From Rhodocyclaceae bacterium (GTDB taxonomy: Bacteria > Pseudomonadota > Gammaproteobacteria > Burkholderiales > Rhodocyclaceae), in assembly GCA_018262875.1 (NCBI GenBank), contig JADFDL010000049.1, forward strand, positions 1-9,106: a stretch of DNA of 9,106 nt, in the 5' to 3' direction. A program made the translations under genes and the position numbers. Under the pieces are notes generated by a model that did no database searches, was not told where the DNA came from, and was given only the letters and a program-made list of their open reading frames with translations. This document shows, in pieces, positions 1-7,207 of the stretch (position 1 is the stretch's first letter; every line of letters starts with the position of its first letter).

Positions 1-541
1 TGAAGGCCGCCGGCACCACCAGCAGGTCCACCGGCCCCATCGCGCGATACAGTTCGGGGAAGCGCAGGTCGTAGCAGATCGACAGCCCGACCCGGCCGAC
101 CGGGGAATCGAAGACGACAATCTCGCCGCCTGCCTCAATGGTCCGACTCTCGTTGTACTGCTCGGTTCCGCGCTGAAAGCCGAAAAGATGGATTTTGTCG
201 TAGCGCGCCACGCGCCGGCCGGCATCGTCGAAGACCAGACAACTGTTGCGCACCTTGTCCGGAGCGGAGGCCTCCAGCGGAATGGAACCGCCGACCAGCC
301 AGACCTTGTGCCGCAGCGCCGTCTCGCGCAGGAAATCCTGCAAGGGCCCGGCGCCCTCCTTCTCTCGCGCGCGCACCTTGTCCGTTTCGTCGCCGGAAAT
401 CAGGGGAAAGTATTCGGGCAGCGCCACCAGCTTCGCGCCGCTCGCCGCCGCCTCGGCGACGAGCGCGTCGGCATCGCGCAGGTTCTGCGCGATGTCCGGT
501 CCGGACACCATCTGCACGGCGGCGATCCGGGTCGGGGTCAT
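1..541 (-). CDS. Carbon-nitrogen hydrolase (nitrilase superfamily, Nit/YbeM-like amidase), 3' end cut by window edge
   Basis: A cytoplasmic thiol amidohydrolase; 180 N-terminal residues are visible and the reading frame stays open to the left edge, so roughly the last third is missing (family proteins are about 260-280 residues). The nitrilase catalytic triad is all present: Glu43 in ALPEYFP, Lys116 in RYDKIHLF, and Cys156 in SICYDLRFPELYR. The start MTPTRIAAVQM is a typical first strand. The IHLFGFQRGTEQYNES segment resembles bacterial Nit1/Nit2-type enzymes; members of that group hydrolyse deaminated glutathione as metabolite repair, but substrate cannot be fixed from sequence alone. The ATG overlaps the yhdP stop by 4 bases (ATGA, 538-541), and a good ribosome site, GGGAGG, lies about 10 bases upstream inside yhdP. 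This implies one transcript with coupled translation. In related genomes I recall tldD following, which would lie outside the window. Confidence 0.93.
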   Translation of the reverse strand, partial: MTPTRIAAVQMVSGPDIAQNLRDADALVAEAAASGAKLVALPEYFPLISGDETDKVRAREKEGAGPLQDFLRETALRHKVWLVGGSIPLEASAPDKVRNSCLVFDDAGRRVARYDKIHLFGFQRGTEQYNESRTIEAGGEIVVFDSPVGRVGLSICYDLRFPELYRAMGPVDLLVVPAAF

Positions 542-3500
542 TGAACCGTTTCCTCCCTTTTCGTGGCCGCCTGCTGCTGGACCTTCTCCACCTTCGGGTC
601 GCTCCAGCTGCCGTTGATGGCGTACTCGAACGCAAACATCTGCCCGAACGGATCCTTGAGGAGCTTCTGCGCCACCCAGGCGGCGGCGCCGATGGCCGGA
701 TTGGCGATCATGGCGCCGACGGCCAGCGTCTCGCCCAGCGCCGGCTCGATGCGCACGTGCAGGTTCTGCGTCTCGGCGGGAATGCTCACCTCGCCCTTCA
801 TGAATATCTTCGCCGACGGTCCCTGGATCTGCAGGTCCTGCGTGCTCATCACGCCGCGCGCCACCTTGGCGCTGCCGGCAATGGTATCGAAGGCGAAACC
901 GTCGCTGAAGATGTCGCGGAAATCCAGGGTGATGCGCCGCGGCAGCGACTGCAGGCTGAGTATGCCGAGCAGGCGTCCCACGCCCGGCTCCAGCTTGTTG
1001 AACTGGCCGCGCGTCGCCTCCGCCGTCAGCGTGCCGTCGAGCGTGGCATGGTCGATCTGCGTCGGCGTGCCCGCCCAGGACACCTTGCCTTCCAGTTTTG
1101 CCGTGCCGCGCCGCACGGCGTCGGCATAGCCCAGGCGCTCCAGCATTTTGCCGATATCGGAGACGTCGAGCTTGAAGTTGAGCTGCGTGCCGTTGCCGCG
1201 CCAGACGCCGTCGGATACCAGCGCGCCGTCCGGATTGGTGAGGGCGAGCTTTTCCATTTTCCAGGCGTTGCCCTCGTTGCTGGCCGCCAGCTCCAGCTTG
1301 CCCAGCTTCTTGCCGCGCAGGACAAAGTTGTCGGCGGCGACATCGAGGCCGGGCAGTTCGCGCAGCGGCTCCTCGGCCACCAGGGCACGGCCCGGGCGGG
1401 TGTCGTTCAGCGTCAACTGCTTCAGGCGCGCGCGCAGCCGTCCGCGCCCGTCGGCCTTCCAGGAGAACTCCCCGGTGACATCGCGGCTCGCCACCTGGCC
1501 CTGCCAGGCTTCGTCCTGCAGCGAAGCTTTCAGGTTCACTTCGTGAAACGGGCGATCGAGGGCGATCAGCTCGCCGACGCGCAGATTGAGCGCGGTGACC
1601 GGATGGCCGCCACCGCCCTTGCCACCTTCGCCGGCAAACAGGCCGCGCCAGAAATCCACGTTGAAGGCCGGAACGTTGGCCGCCAGCAGGACGCCCTTCT
1701 CGGGCAGGGCCGGCGTCTCGCCGATGCCGATGACGCCGCGTTCGACGACTGTCCGCTCCTTGTCGTGCCGGCGCAGCAAGTGGGCGGCCAGTTCGTTGCC
1801 CAGAGCGATGCGCACTTGGTCGCGCGTCCCGCCCGACGAGGCGGCCGCGCTGCGCTCGAATTTGAGGGGCAGCGTTTCAGTCGACGTCTTGTTGAACGGC
1901 TCGGGCAGGCTGGAGGCGATGCCCTGCAGGCTCGACTCCAGCCTGACGTCGGCATTGCGGTTCTTCACCAGCACGGTGCCGTTCCAGGCAGCGCTGCCCG
2001 ACAGGTGCTCGAACAGGCGATGGTCCGTCTCCTTGCGCAGGTTGGCGATGCTGAGGCTGCCCTGGGCATTGATGGCAACCGCGCCGTCGCCGCGCGTGAC
2101 GGCATTGATGACGAGCGGGGACCCGAGCAACTGGGCGCGCGCGTCCTTCATGCTGACGCTGCCGCCGGTGAACTGCAGGCGGCCGTTCACCTCGCTGAGG
2201 GGCGGCAGATCCGGATCGACCGTCAGCCCGTTGCGCAGTAACTGGTAGTCGCCCTCGATCAGGGTGTTGGCGACCTGGCGCAGGGGCATGGTGAGCTTCA
2301 GCGCCAGCGTACCGCTGCCCGTGGCGCGCATGCCCTCGGTGAAGCGGTCGATCTGCTCCGAGACCGGACTGGTCTCGATGAAGCGCAGGAAATCGGCCGT
2401 CGGCCCCGCCGCACGGCCGGCGATGGTGATGATTTCCTCCGGCGCTTCCAGGTCGGCGATCTCGGCACTCACGCCCGATACCGTGACGCCGTAGATGCTG
2501 CCGCGCTCGGCACGGATCAGCATGCGCCGGCCCTCGAAGAGCAGATCGCCGGCGATGTTGTCGATGCCGGGCCAGCCCGGCGCATAGCGCAAATCCGCCC
2601 CGGCGAATTTCGCCGAGACCTGGAAGATGCCCTGCTTGCCATCGGCGAAGGGAAAGTCCTTGAGGTCGCCCTTCAGGCGCAGGCGGGCATCGTCGGCCCG
2701 CCCGCCGGTGATGGAGGCACGCAGCCAGTCGCGCACATCGCGGTTGACCACCAGCGGCATGTAGCGCCACACTGCCGCGCCGTCGGCGCGGCCCAGGCGC
2801 GCCGCGATATCGATCTCGCCGGGGCCGTCGAGGCTGCTGCGGTAGCGGCCGGAGGCAGTGCCGGCGGCATCCTTGTTGTCGAAGGCGAGGTTCTGCAACT
2901 GCACGTCGATGCGGCCTTCGGCCAGCGTCCAGTTGAGCTTGGCGCTCAGCTGCTCGAAGTCGAGGCGGGGGTCGGCAAACACCGTCGGCAATTCGAGCGC
3001 GGCGGCGCGGCTGTCCAGGCTGGCGTGACCATTTTTCTCGTTGCCCTCGATGCTGCCGGTCAGGCCGACGAAGCCCGGGAAATAGCCCTGCGCGCGCAGG
3101 CCGAGTCGCTCGAAGCGGGCGCGTACGTCGAAGGTGGAGAGCGCGCCGGCCTCGCCTTGCCAGCCCAGCTTGAGGTCGAAGATGCGGCCGTGCGGCGCAT
3201 AGTCGGCCAGCGTCTTGCGCGTACCGCCATCCAGCGGCAGGAAGCCGGCCAGGCGCGTCAGCACGTCGAGGTCGAGTCCGTTGGCGGCGACTTCGCCGTG
3301 GGCCGCCTGCTTGCCGACGGCCGGCGTCCAGCGCAGGGTGAAGTCGGTCGGCGCGAGTGTGATGCCCTCGCGCGTGGCCAGGGCGAGTTTCCGCGACGAC
3401 ACCTCGAAGCCGTTCTCGGGCAGGCGCCCGGAGAGGCGGCCGTTGAGATGGGCGAGGTCGAGCATGGGCAGCTCGCGCGCCAGGCGAAGCTTGACGTCGC

Positions 3501-4407
3501 GCAGGGCGATGTCGGCCGTCAGGGCGTTCAGTTTCTTGCCGGCGAAGCCCAGCCACAGGCGCATGCCGCCCGCGCCCTGCGGCAGATCGAGGGGATAGTC
3601 TACCCAGGCGCGCCAGCCGGCCAAGTCGGCGTAGTCCAGCTCTGCATACGCCTCGCCCTTCCACATCTCCACTCGGTCGAGGTCCTCACCGCGGAAATCG
3701 CCGCGCACGTCGAGCCGCGCCGCCAGCTCGCGCGGCGGCTCGGCCGTCAGGCCGAAACGGTGGCGATCACCGTTGTTCTGCAGGACGAAGTTGAGCTGCT
3801 TCAACTCCAGCGGCGGCGCGCCGCGCAGCGCGTCCTCCCAGCGGATGGAAGCATTGCGGATGACGATGCGCTCCTGCGCCAGCAGCCAGTCGGAAAAATC
3901 GCTGCCGCTCGCCTCGGTGTTGAGCTGGATGCCGGCGATGAAGATGCGGCCGTTCTTCTCGCGGCGGATGTGCAGCGTCGGCGCGTCGACCTCGAGCCGG
4001 TGCAGGCGCAACTGCCGGTGCCACAGCGAGGCCCAGGACAGTTCGGTCTCGACGGTGTCGAAAGTCAGTCCCGGACGACCGGCGGCGTCGTGGATGCTGA
4101 AGCCACGCAGGGAAAGATGCGGCCGCAGCCGCTGCCAGTGCGTGTCGATGCGGGCGATGGTCACCGGCAGACCGGCCGTCTGCGAGATGCCGCGCTCGAT
4201 GTCGGCGCGGTAGTTCTCGATGTTCGGCAGCACCGAGTAGCGCAGCGCCAGGATAATCAGAGCGAAGCCGAAATAGCCGATCCAGAACAGCCAGGCCAGG
4301 GTGCGGCGCAACCAGGCGGGCAGCCATGCAAGACGCGCCAGGCGGAAAAGCCGTCTGACGAGGCCCGGACGGGCCGGTGCGGTGAGGAGAGGCGTGTTTT
4401 CTTGCAT
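538..4407 (-). CDS. yhdP: YhdP family (TIGR02099, AsmA-like) envelope phospholipid-transport protein
   Basis: A 1289-residue protein, matching the usual length of the family (about 1250-1300). A basic, Trp-rich cytoplasmic N-terminus is followed by a single membrane anchor at about residues 37-55, then a very long periplasmic part rich in short beta-strands typical of AsmA-like/VPS13-like lipid-transfer proteins. The C-terminal stretch (PLGETLAV-like repeat, IANPAIGAAAWVAQKLL, then LLKDPFGQMFAFEYAINGSWSDPKV) is the family's characteristic end. In E. coli, YhdP with TamB and YdbH supports phospholipid movement from inner to outer membrane; the same role here is inferred. The chosen ATG (4407) places the anchor near the N-terminus as in the family; the frame remains open further upstream into antisense glnE, but that extension has no family-like sequence. 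The only Shine-Dalgarno-like GGAG lies 17 bases upstream, inside a small hairpin. It overlaps the following hydrolase gene by 4 bases. Confidence 0.95.
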   Translation of the reverse strand: MQENTPLLTAPARPGLVRRLFRLARLAWLPAWLRRTLAWLFWIGYFGFALIILALRYSVLPNIENYRADIERGISQTAGLPVTIARIDTHWQRLRPHLSLRGFSIHDAAGRPGLTFDTVETELSWASLWHRQLRLHRLEVDAPTLHIRREKNGRIFIAGIQLNTEASGSDFSDWLLAQERIVIRNASIRWEDALRGAPPLELKQLNFVLQNNGDRHRFGLTAEPPRELAARLDVRGDFRGEDLDRVEMWKGEAYAELDYADLAGWRAWVDYPLDLPQGAGGMRLWLGFAGKKLNALTADIALRDVKLRLARELPMLDLAHLNGRLSGRLPENGFEVSSRKLALATREGITLAPTDFTLRWTPAVGKQAAHGEVAANGLDLDVLTRLAGFLPLDGGTRKTLADYAPHGRIFDLKLGWQGEAGALSTFDVRARFERLGLRAQGYFPGFVGLTGSIEGNEKNGHASLDSRAAALELPTVFADPRLDFEQLSAKLNWTLAEGRIDVQLQNLAFDNKDAAGTASGRYRSSLDGPGEIDIAARLGRADGAAVWRYMPLVVNRDVRDWLRASITGGRADDARLRLKGDLKDFPFADGKQGIFQVSAKFAGADLRYAPGWPGIDNIAGDLLFEGRRMLIRAERGSIYGVTVSGVSAEIADLEAPEEIITIAGRAAGPTADFLRFIETSPVSEQIDRFTEGMRATGSGTLALKLTMPLRQVANTLIEGDYQLLRNGLTVDPDLPPLSEVNGRLQFTGGSVSMKDARAQLLGSPLVINAVTRGDGAVAINAQGSLSIANLRKETDHRLFEHLSGSAAWNGTVLVKNRNADVRLESSLQGIASSLPEPFNKTSTETLPLKFERSAAASSGGTRDQVRIALGNELAAHLLRRHDKERTVVERGVIGIGETPALPEKGVLLAANVPAFNVDFWRGLFAGEGGKGGGGHPVTALNLRVGELIALDRPFHEVNLKASLQDEAWQGQVASRDVTGEFSWKADGRGRLRARLKQLTLNDTRPGRALVAEEPLRELPGLDVAADNFVLRGKKLGKLELAASNEGNAWKMEKLALTNPDGALVSDGVWRGNGTQLNFKLDVSDIGKMLERLGYADAVRRGTAKLEGKVSWAGTPTQIDHATLDGTLTAEATRGQFNKLEPGVGRLLGILSLQSLPRRITLDFRDIFSDGFAFDTIAGSAKVARGVMSTQDLQIQGPSAKIFMKGEVSIPAETQNLHVRIEPALGETLAVGAMIANPAIGAAAWVAQKLLKDPFGQMFAFEYAINGSWSDPKVEKVQQQAATKREETVQ

Positions 4408-4414
4408 CGATGGT

Positions 4415-4429
4415 CGGAGCGCTTCTCCG
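4415..4429 (-). promoter_or_regulatory. Small hairpin in the yhdP leader containing the only SD-like sequence
   Basis: Read on the minus strand, CGGAG-AAGCG-CTCCG forms a perfect 5-bp stem with a 5-base loop, ending 7 bases before the yhdP ATG. Its left arm is the only purine-rich GGAG near this start, so folding would hide it. A 5-bp stem is short and could be chance in GC-rich DNA; a role in translation control is speculative. Confidence 0.3.
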
Positions 4430-4430
4430 G

Positions 4431-4448
4431 CAGTACAAGACAGTACAA
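4431..4448. repeat. Two direct copies of CAGTACAA, 10-bp period
   Basis: CAGTACAA occurs at 4431-4438 and again at 4441-4448, separated by GA, so the copies are exactly 10 bases apart, about one turn of the helix. Each has a palindromic GTAC core. The second copy overlaps the candidate plus-strand -10 box TACAAT. Same-face tandem half-sites are a common layout for a DNA-binding protein, but no known regulator's box is recognised. Confidence 0.55.
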
Positions 4449-4498
4449 TCCCGGTTGAAGCCTCTCGGCGATAGCGAATTTTACCTGTAAACGCCCCA

Positions 4499-7195
4499 AT
4501 GCCCGCCCCGACAGACAACACTGCCCAGCTCGACCGCGTCCTGCCACTCAGCCGCTTCCTTTCTCGCCTGATCGAAAGCCGCCCGGAGATCGGCGAAGAA
4601 CTGCGCGCCGGCCTGCAAACCCCGTGGACCGCCCAGGCCATGCGCGACGTCCTTGCCGCCGAGGCGGCGGACGAAGCGGCACTGCGCCCCGGCCTGCGCC
4701 GCCTGCGCGCCCGGGTGATGGCCCGCATCGTCGCGCGCGACCTGGCCGGCCTGGGGGACCTGGCCGAAGTGACCGAGACCATGACCACCCTGGCCGAGGT
4801 GACCGTCGGCCATGCCGCCGCCCTGCTCTCCGCCGTCCTCGTCGCCCGCCATGGCACGCCGCGCTCGGCGGCGGGCGAGGCGCAGGAGCTGGCCGTCATC
4901 GGCATGGGCAAGCTGGGCGGGCGGGAACTGAACGTCTCCTCCGACATCGACCTGATCTTCGCCTATCCCGAGGACGGCGAGACCGACGGCGAGGGCGCGT
5001 GCCTGTCCAACTTCGAGTTCTTCACCCGCCTCGGCCGCCAGCTGATCGGCGCGCTGGCCGAGATCACCGGCGACGGCCAGGTCTTCCGCGTCGACATGCG
5101 CCTGCGGCCGAACGGCGACTCCGGCCCGCTGGTGGCGAGCTTCGACATGCTGGAGAACTACTTCATCACCCAGGGCCGCGAATGGGAGCGCTACGCCTGG
5201 ATCAAGGCGCGGCCGCTGTGCGGGGCGCGCGGGGCTGACCTGGCCGCCCTGGCGCGCCCCTTCGTCTTCCGCAAGTACCTCGACTACGGCGCCATCAACG
5301 CCATGCGCGAACTGCACGCGCAGATCCGCCGCGAGGTGGCACGGCGCGACATGGCCAACAACATCAAGCTCGGCCCGGGCGGCATCCGCGAGATCGAGTT
5401 CATCGCCCAGGTGTTCCAATTGATCCGCGGCGGCCGCGACAAGGCCCTGCAGATCCGGCCGACGCTGCTGGTGCTCGCCCTGCTCGCCGAGCGCGGCATC
5501 CTCACCGAGCCGGCGGTGCGCGAACTCGCCGTCGCCTACCGTTTCCTGCGCAACCTCGAGCACCGCCTGCAGTACCTTGACGATGCGCAGACCCACACCC
5601 TGCCCGAAAAACCGGAAGACCAGGCGCTGATCGCGCGCGGCATGGGCTTCGCCGACTACGCCGCGCTGCTGGAGGAACTCGACGACCACCGCGCCAACGT
5701 CAGCCGCCATTTCGAGGCCGTCTTCGCCGACCCGAACCGCAAGGGCCACGAGCTGTCCGCCGTCTGGCAGGGCTGCGACGACGGCGAAAACGCGCAGGGG
5801 CCCGCGCAGGAACTCGCACGGCTCGGCTACGGCGATGCCGCCGGCGGCGCGCAGCGCCTGGCCGGCATCCGCAGCGGCAGCCGCTACCAGCAGATGCCGC
5901 CGGGCATCCGCGAGCGCTTCGACGCCCTGGTGCCGCGCCTGATCGAGACGGCGGCGGAAACGCCCAATCCCGACGCGACGCTGACGCGCGGCCTCGACCT
6001 GCTGGAAGCGATCAGCCGGCGCGCCGCCTATCTCGCGCTGCTGCAGCAGTATCCCCAGGCACTGCAGAAGGTGGCGCAGCTGGTGAGCGCCTCGAGCTGG
6101 GCGGCAACCTATCTCACCCGCCACCCGGTGCTGCTCGACGAACTGCTCGACGCGCGCCTGCTCGAAGCCGCCCCCGACTGGGCCGCCTTCCGCGCGCAAC
6201 TGGCGCAGGATCTCAACGAGCACGAGCCGGACACCGAGCGGCAGATGGACATGATGCGCGAGGCCCACCACGCCCAGGTGTTCCGCCTGCTGCTGCAGGA
6301 CCTGGGCGGCCTGCTGCCGCTGGAAAGGCTCTCCGACCACCTCTCCGAGCTGGCCGACATCATGCTCGACTCCGCCTGCCGCCTGGCCTGGCGCAAGCTG
6401 GCGAAGCGCCACCGCGACGTGCCGGCCTTCGCCGTCATCGCCTACGGCAAGCTGGGCGGCAAGGAACTCGGCTACGCCTCCGACCTCGACATCATCTTCC
6501 TCTTCGAGGACGAGGCGTCGGATGCGCCGGAGATCTACGCACGGCTGGCGCAGCGCATCAACACCTGGATTTCCAGCACGACGCCGGCGGGCATCCTCTT
6601 CCAGACCGACCTGCGCCTGCGCCCGAACGGCGAATCGGGCCTGCTCGTCAGCTCGGTCGAGGCCTTCCGCCAGTACCAGATGGAATCGGCCTGGGTGTGG
6701 GAGCACCAGGCCCTCACCCGCGCCCGTTTCTCGGCGGGGGACGCTGGCATCGGGCGCAAGTTCGAGGCGATCCGCATCGAGGTCCTGCGCAAGCCGCGCG
6801 ACCTGGCGGAACTCAAGCGCGAAGTGAGCGCCATGCGCGAGAAGATGGCCGCCGCCCACGCCAACAAGAGCGCGCTGTTCGACATCAAGCACGACCGCGG
6901 CGGCCTCATCGACGTCGAATTCATCGTGCAGGCCCTGGTGCTGGGCCATGCGCACGAACACGCCGGACTCACCGGCAACCTCGGCAACCTGGCGCTGCTG
7001 AAAATCGCCGCCGGCCTCGGCCTCATCCCGGAGGACCTCGCCGAGCGGGTGCGCGACGCCTACCGCAAGTACCGCACGCTGCAGCACAGCCTGCGCCTGA
7101 ACGACGCCCAGTACGCCCGCGTCGAACGCGGCACCCTGGCGCAGGAAATTGCAGACGTGCGTGAATTGTGGCGGAAAGTTTTCGGGCAGGACTGA
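4499..7195 (+). CDS. glnE: Bifunctional glutamine synthetase adenylyltransferase / adenylyl-removing enzyme
   Basis: Cytoplasmic nitrogen-control enzyme that adds AMP to, or removes it from, glutamine synthetase (GlnA), balancing assimilation with nitrogen status; in E. coli it is steered by PII and glutamine. The 898 residues fit beta-proteobacterial lengths (E. coli 946). Two homologous nucleotidyltransferase domains are visible. The N-terminal (adenylyl-removing) one has MGKLGGRELNVSSDIDLIF with Asp149 and Asp151, and the third acid Asp199 in RVDMRLRPNGDSGPL. The C-terminal (adenylylating) one has YGKLGGKELGYASDLDIIF with Asp662 and Asp664, and Asp704 in QTDLRLRPNGESGLL. Linker helices (NIKLGPGGIREIEFIAQVFQ; later KHDRGGLIDVEFIVQAL) follow each domain. 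Both active sites look intact. The ATG is the only usable start after an in-frame TAG at 4472-4474 that keeps the conserved N-terminal helix; no clear ribosome site precedes it. It is divergent from yhdP and convergent with the efflux operon. Confidence 0.98.
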   Translation: MPAPTDNTAQLDRVLPLSRFLSRLIESRPEIGEELRAGLQTPWTAQAMRDVLAAEAADEAALRPGLRRLRARVMARIVARDLAGLGDLAEVTETMTTLAEVTVGHAAALLSAVLVARHGTPRSAAGEAQELAVIGMGKLGGRELNVSSDIDLIFAYPEDGETDGEGACLSNFEFFTRLGRQLIGALAEITGDGQVFRVDMRLRPNGDSGPLVASFDMLENYFITQGREWERYAWIKARPLCGARGADLAALARPFVFRKYLDYGAINAMRELHAQIRREVARRDMANNIKLGPGGIREIEFIAQVFQLIRGGRDKALQIRPTLLVLALLAERGILTEPAVRELAVAYRFLRNLEHRLQYLDDAQTHTLPEKPEDQALIARGMGFADYAALLEELDDHRANVSRHFEAVFADPNRKGHELSAVWQGCDDGENAQGPAQELARLGYGDAAGGAQRLAGIRSGSRYQQMPPGIRERFDALVPRLIETAAETPNPDATLTRGLDLLEAISRRAAYLALLQQYPQALQKVAQLVSASSWAATYLTRHPVLLDELLDARLLEAAPDWAAFRAQLAQDLNEHEPDTERQMDMMREAHHAQVFRLLLQDLGGLLPLERLSDHLSELADIMLDSACRLAWRKLAKRHRDVPAFAVIAYGKLGGKELGYASDLDIIFLFEDEASDAPEIYARLAQRINTWISSTTPAGILFQTDLRLRPNGESGLLVSSVEAFRQYQMESAWVWEHQALTRARFSAGDAGIGRKFEAIRIEVLRKPRDLAELKREVSAMREKMAAAHANKSALFDIKHDRGGLIDVEFIVQALVLGHAHEHAGLTGNLGNLALLKIAAGLGLIPEDLAERVRDAYRKYRTLQHSLRLNDAQYARVERGTLAQEIADVRELWRKVFGQD

Positions 7196-7206
7196 ATCCT
7201 GCGCCG
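7183..7206. terminator. Hairpin at the convergent ends of glnE and the tolC-like gene
   Basis: GCAGGA (7186-7191) and TCCTGC (7197-7202) form a perfect 6-bp stem around a 5-base loop; with one bulged G at 7203 the stem extends by CGG (7183-7185) and CCG (7204-7206) to nine pairs. The glnE stop codon sits in the loop, and the opposing gene's stop is just outside. A shared hairpin between two converging genes could stop or stabilise both transcripts. There is no proper T-run on either side, so it is not a textbook intrinsic terminator. Confidence 0.45.
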
Positions 7207-7207
7207 C

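Larger units (their letters stand above)
4408..4498. promoter_or_regulatory. Divergent intergenic region between yhdP and glnE
   Basis: This 91-bp, locally AT-richer gap must hold the 5' signals of both divergent genes. On the plus strand TACAAT (4444-4449) matches the -10 consensus in five of six bases, but no good -35 lies 16-18 bases upstream. On the minus strand TAAAAT (4483-4478) also matches five of six bases, again without a clear -35. Both could need an activator or be chance. The direct repeat of CAGTACAA and the small hairpin before yhdP also lie here. That the region is regulatory follows from gene orientation; the individual elements are weak. Confidence 0.5.

Noticed and set aside
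541..2241. Long plus-strand open frames opposite yhdP (541-2241 and 3025-4458)
   Set aside because: Same codon-aligned antisense effect; Arg/Gln/Ala/Gly-rich composition, no family resemblance, while the minus-strand yhdP frame matches a known family from end to end.
1877..3664. 595-codon minus-strand frame inside yhdP
   Set aside because: It is the out-of-frame reading of yhdP on the same strand, with extreme Arg/Gly/Pro content and no SD or recognisable motif.
4408..4947. N-terminal extension of yhdP by 180 codons into antisense glnE
   Set aside because: The extension is Ser/Arg-rich antisense of glnE and would bury the membrane anchor at residue 217; the ATG at 4407 gives the family length.
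4889..6630. Repeated GKLGG...DxD and RLRPNG segments as a possible recent repeat
   Set aside because: These are the two ancient nucleotidyltransferase domains normal to every GlnE, not a recent duplication.
4481..7087. 868-codon open frame on the minus strand opposite glnE
   Set aside because: Its codons line up exactly with glnE codons in the antisense frame. There, stops arise only opposite TTA, CTA or TCA, which are rare in this GC-rich gene, so long openness is expected. The translation has low-complexity composition and no recognisable domain.
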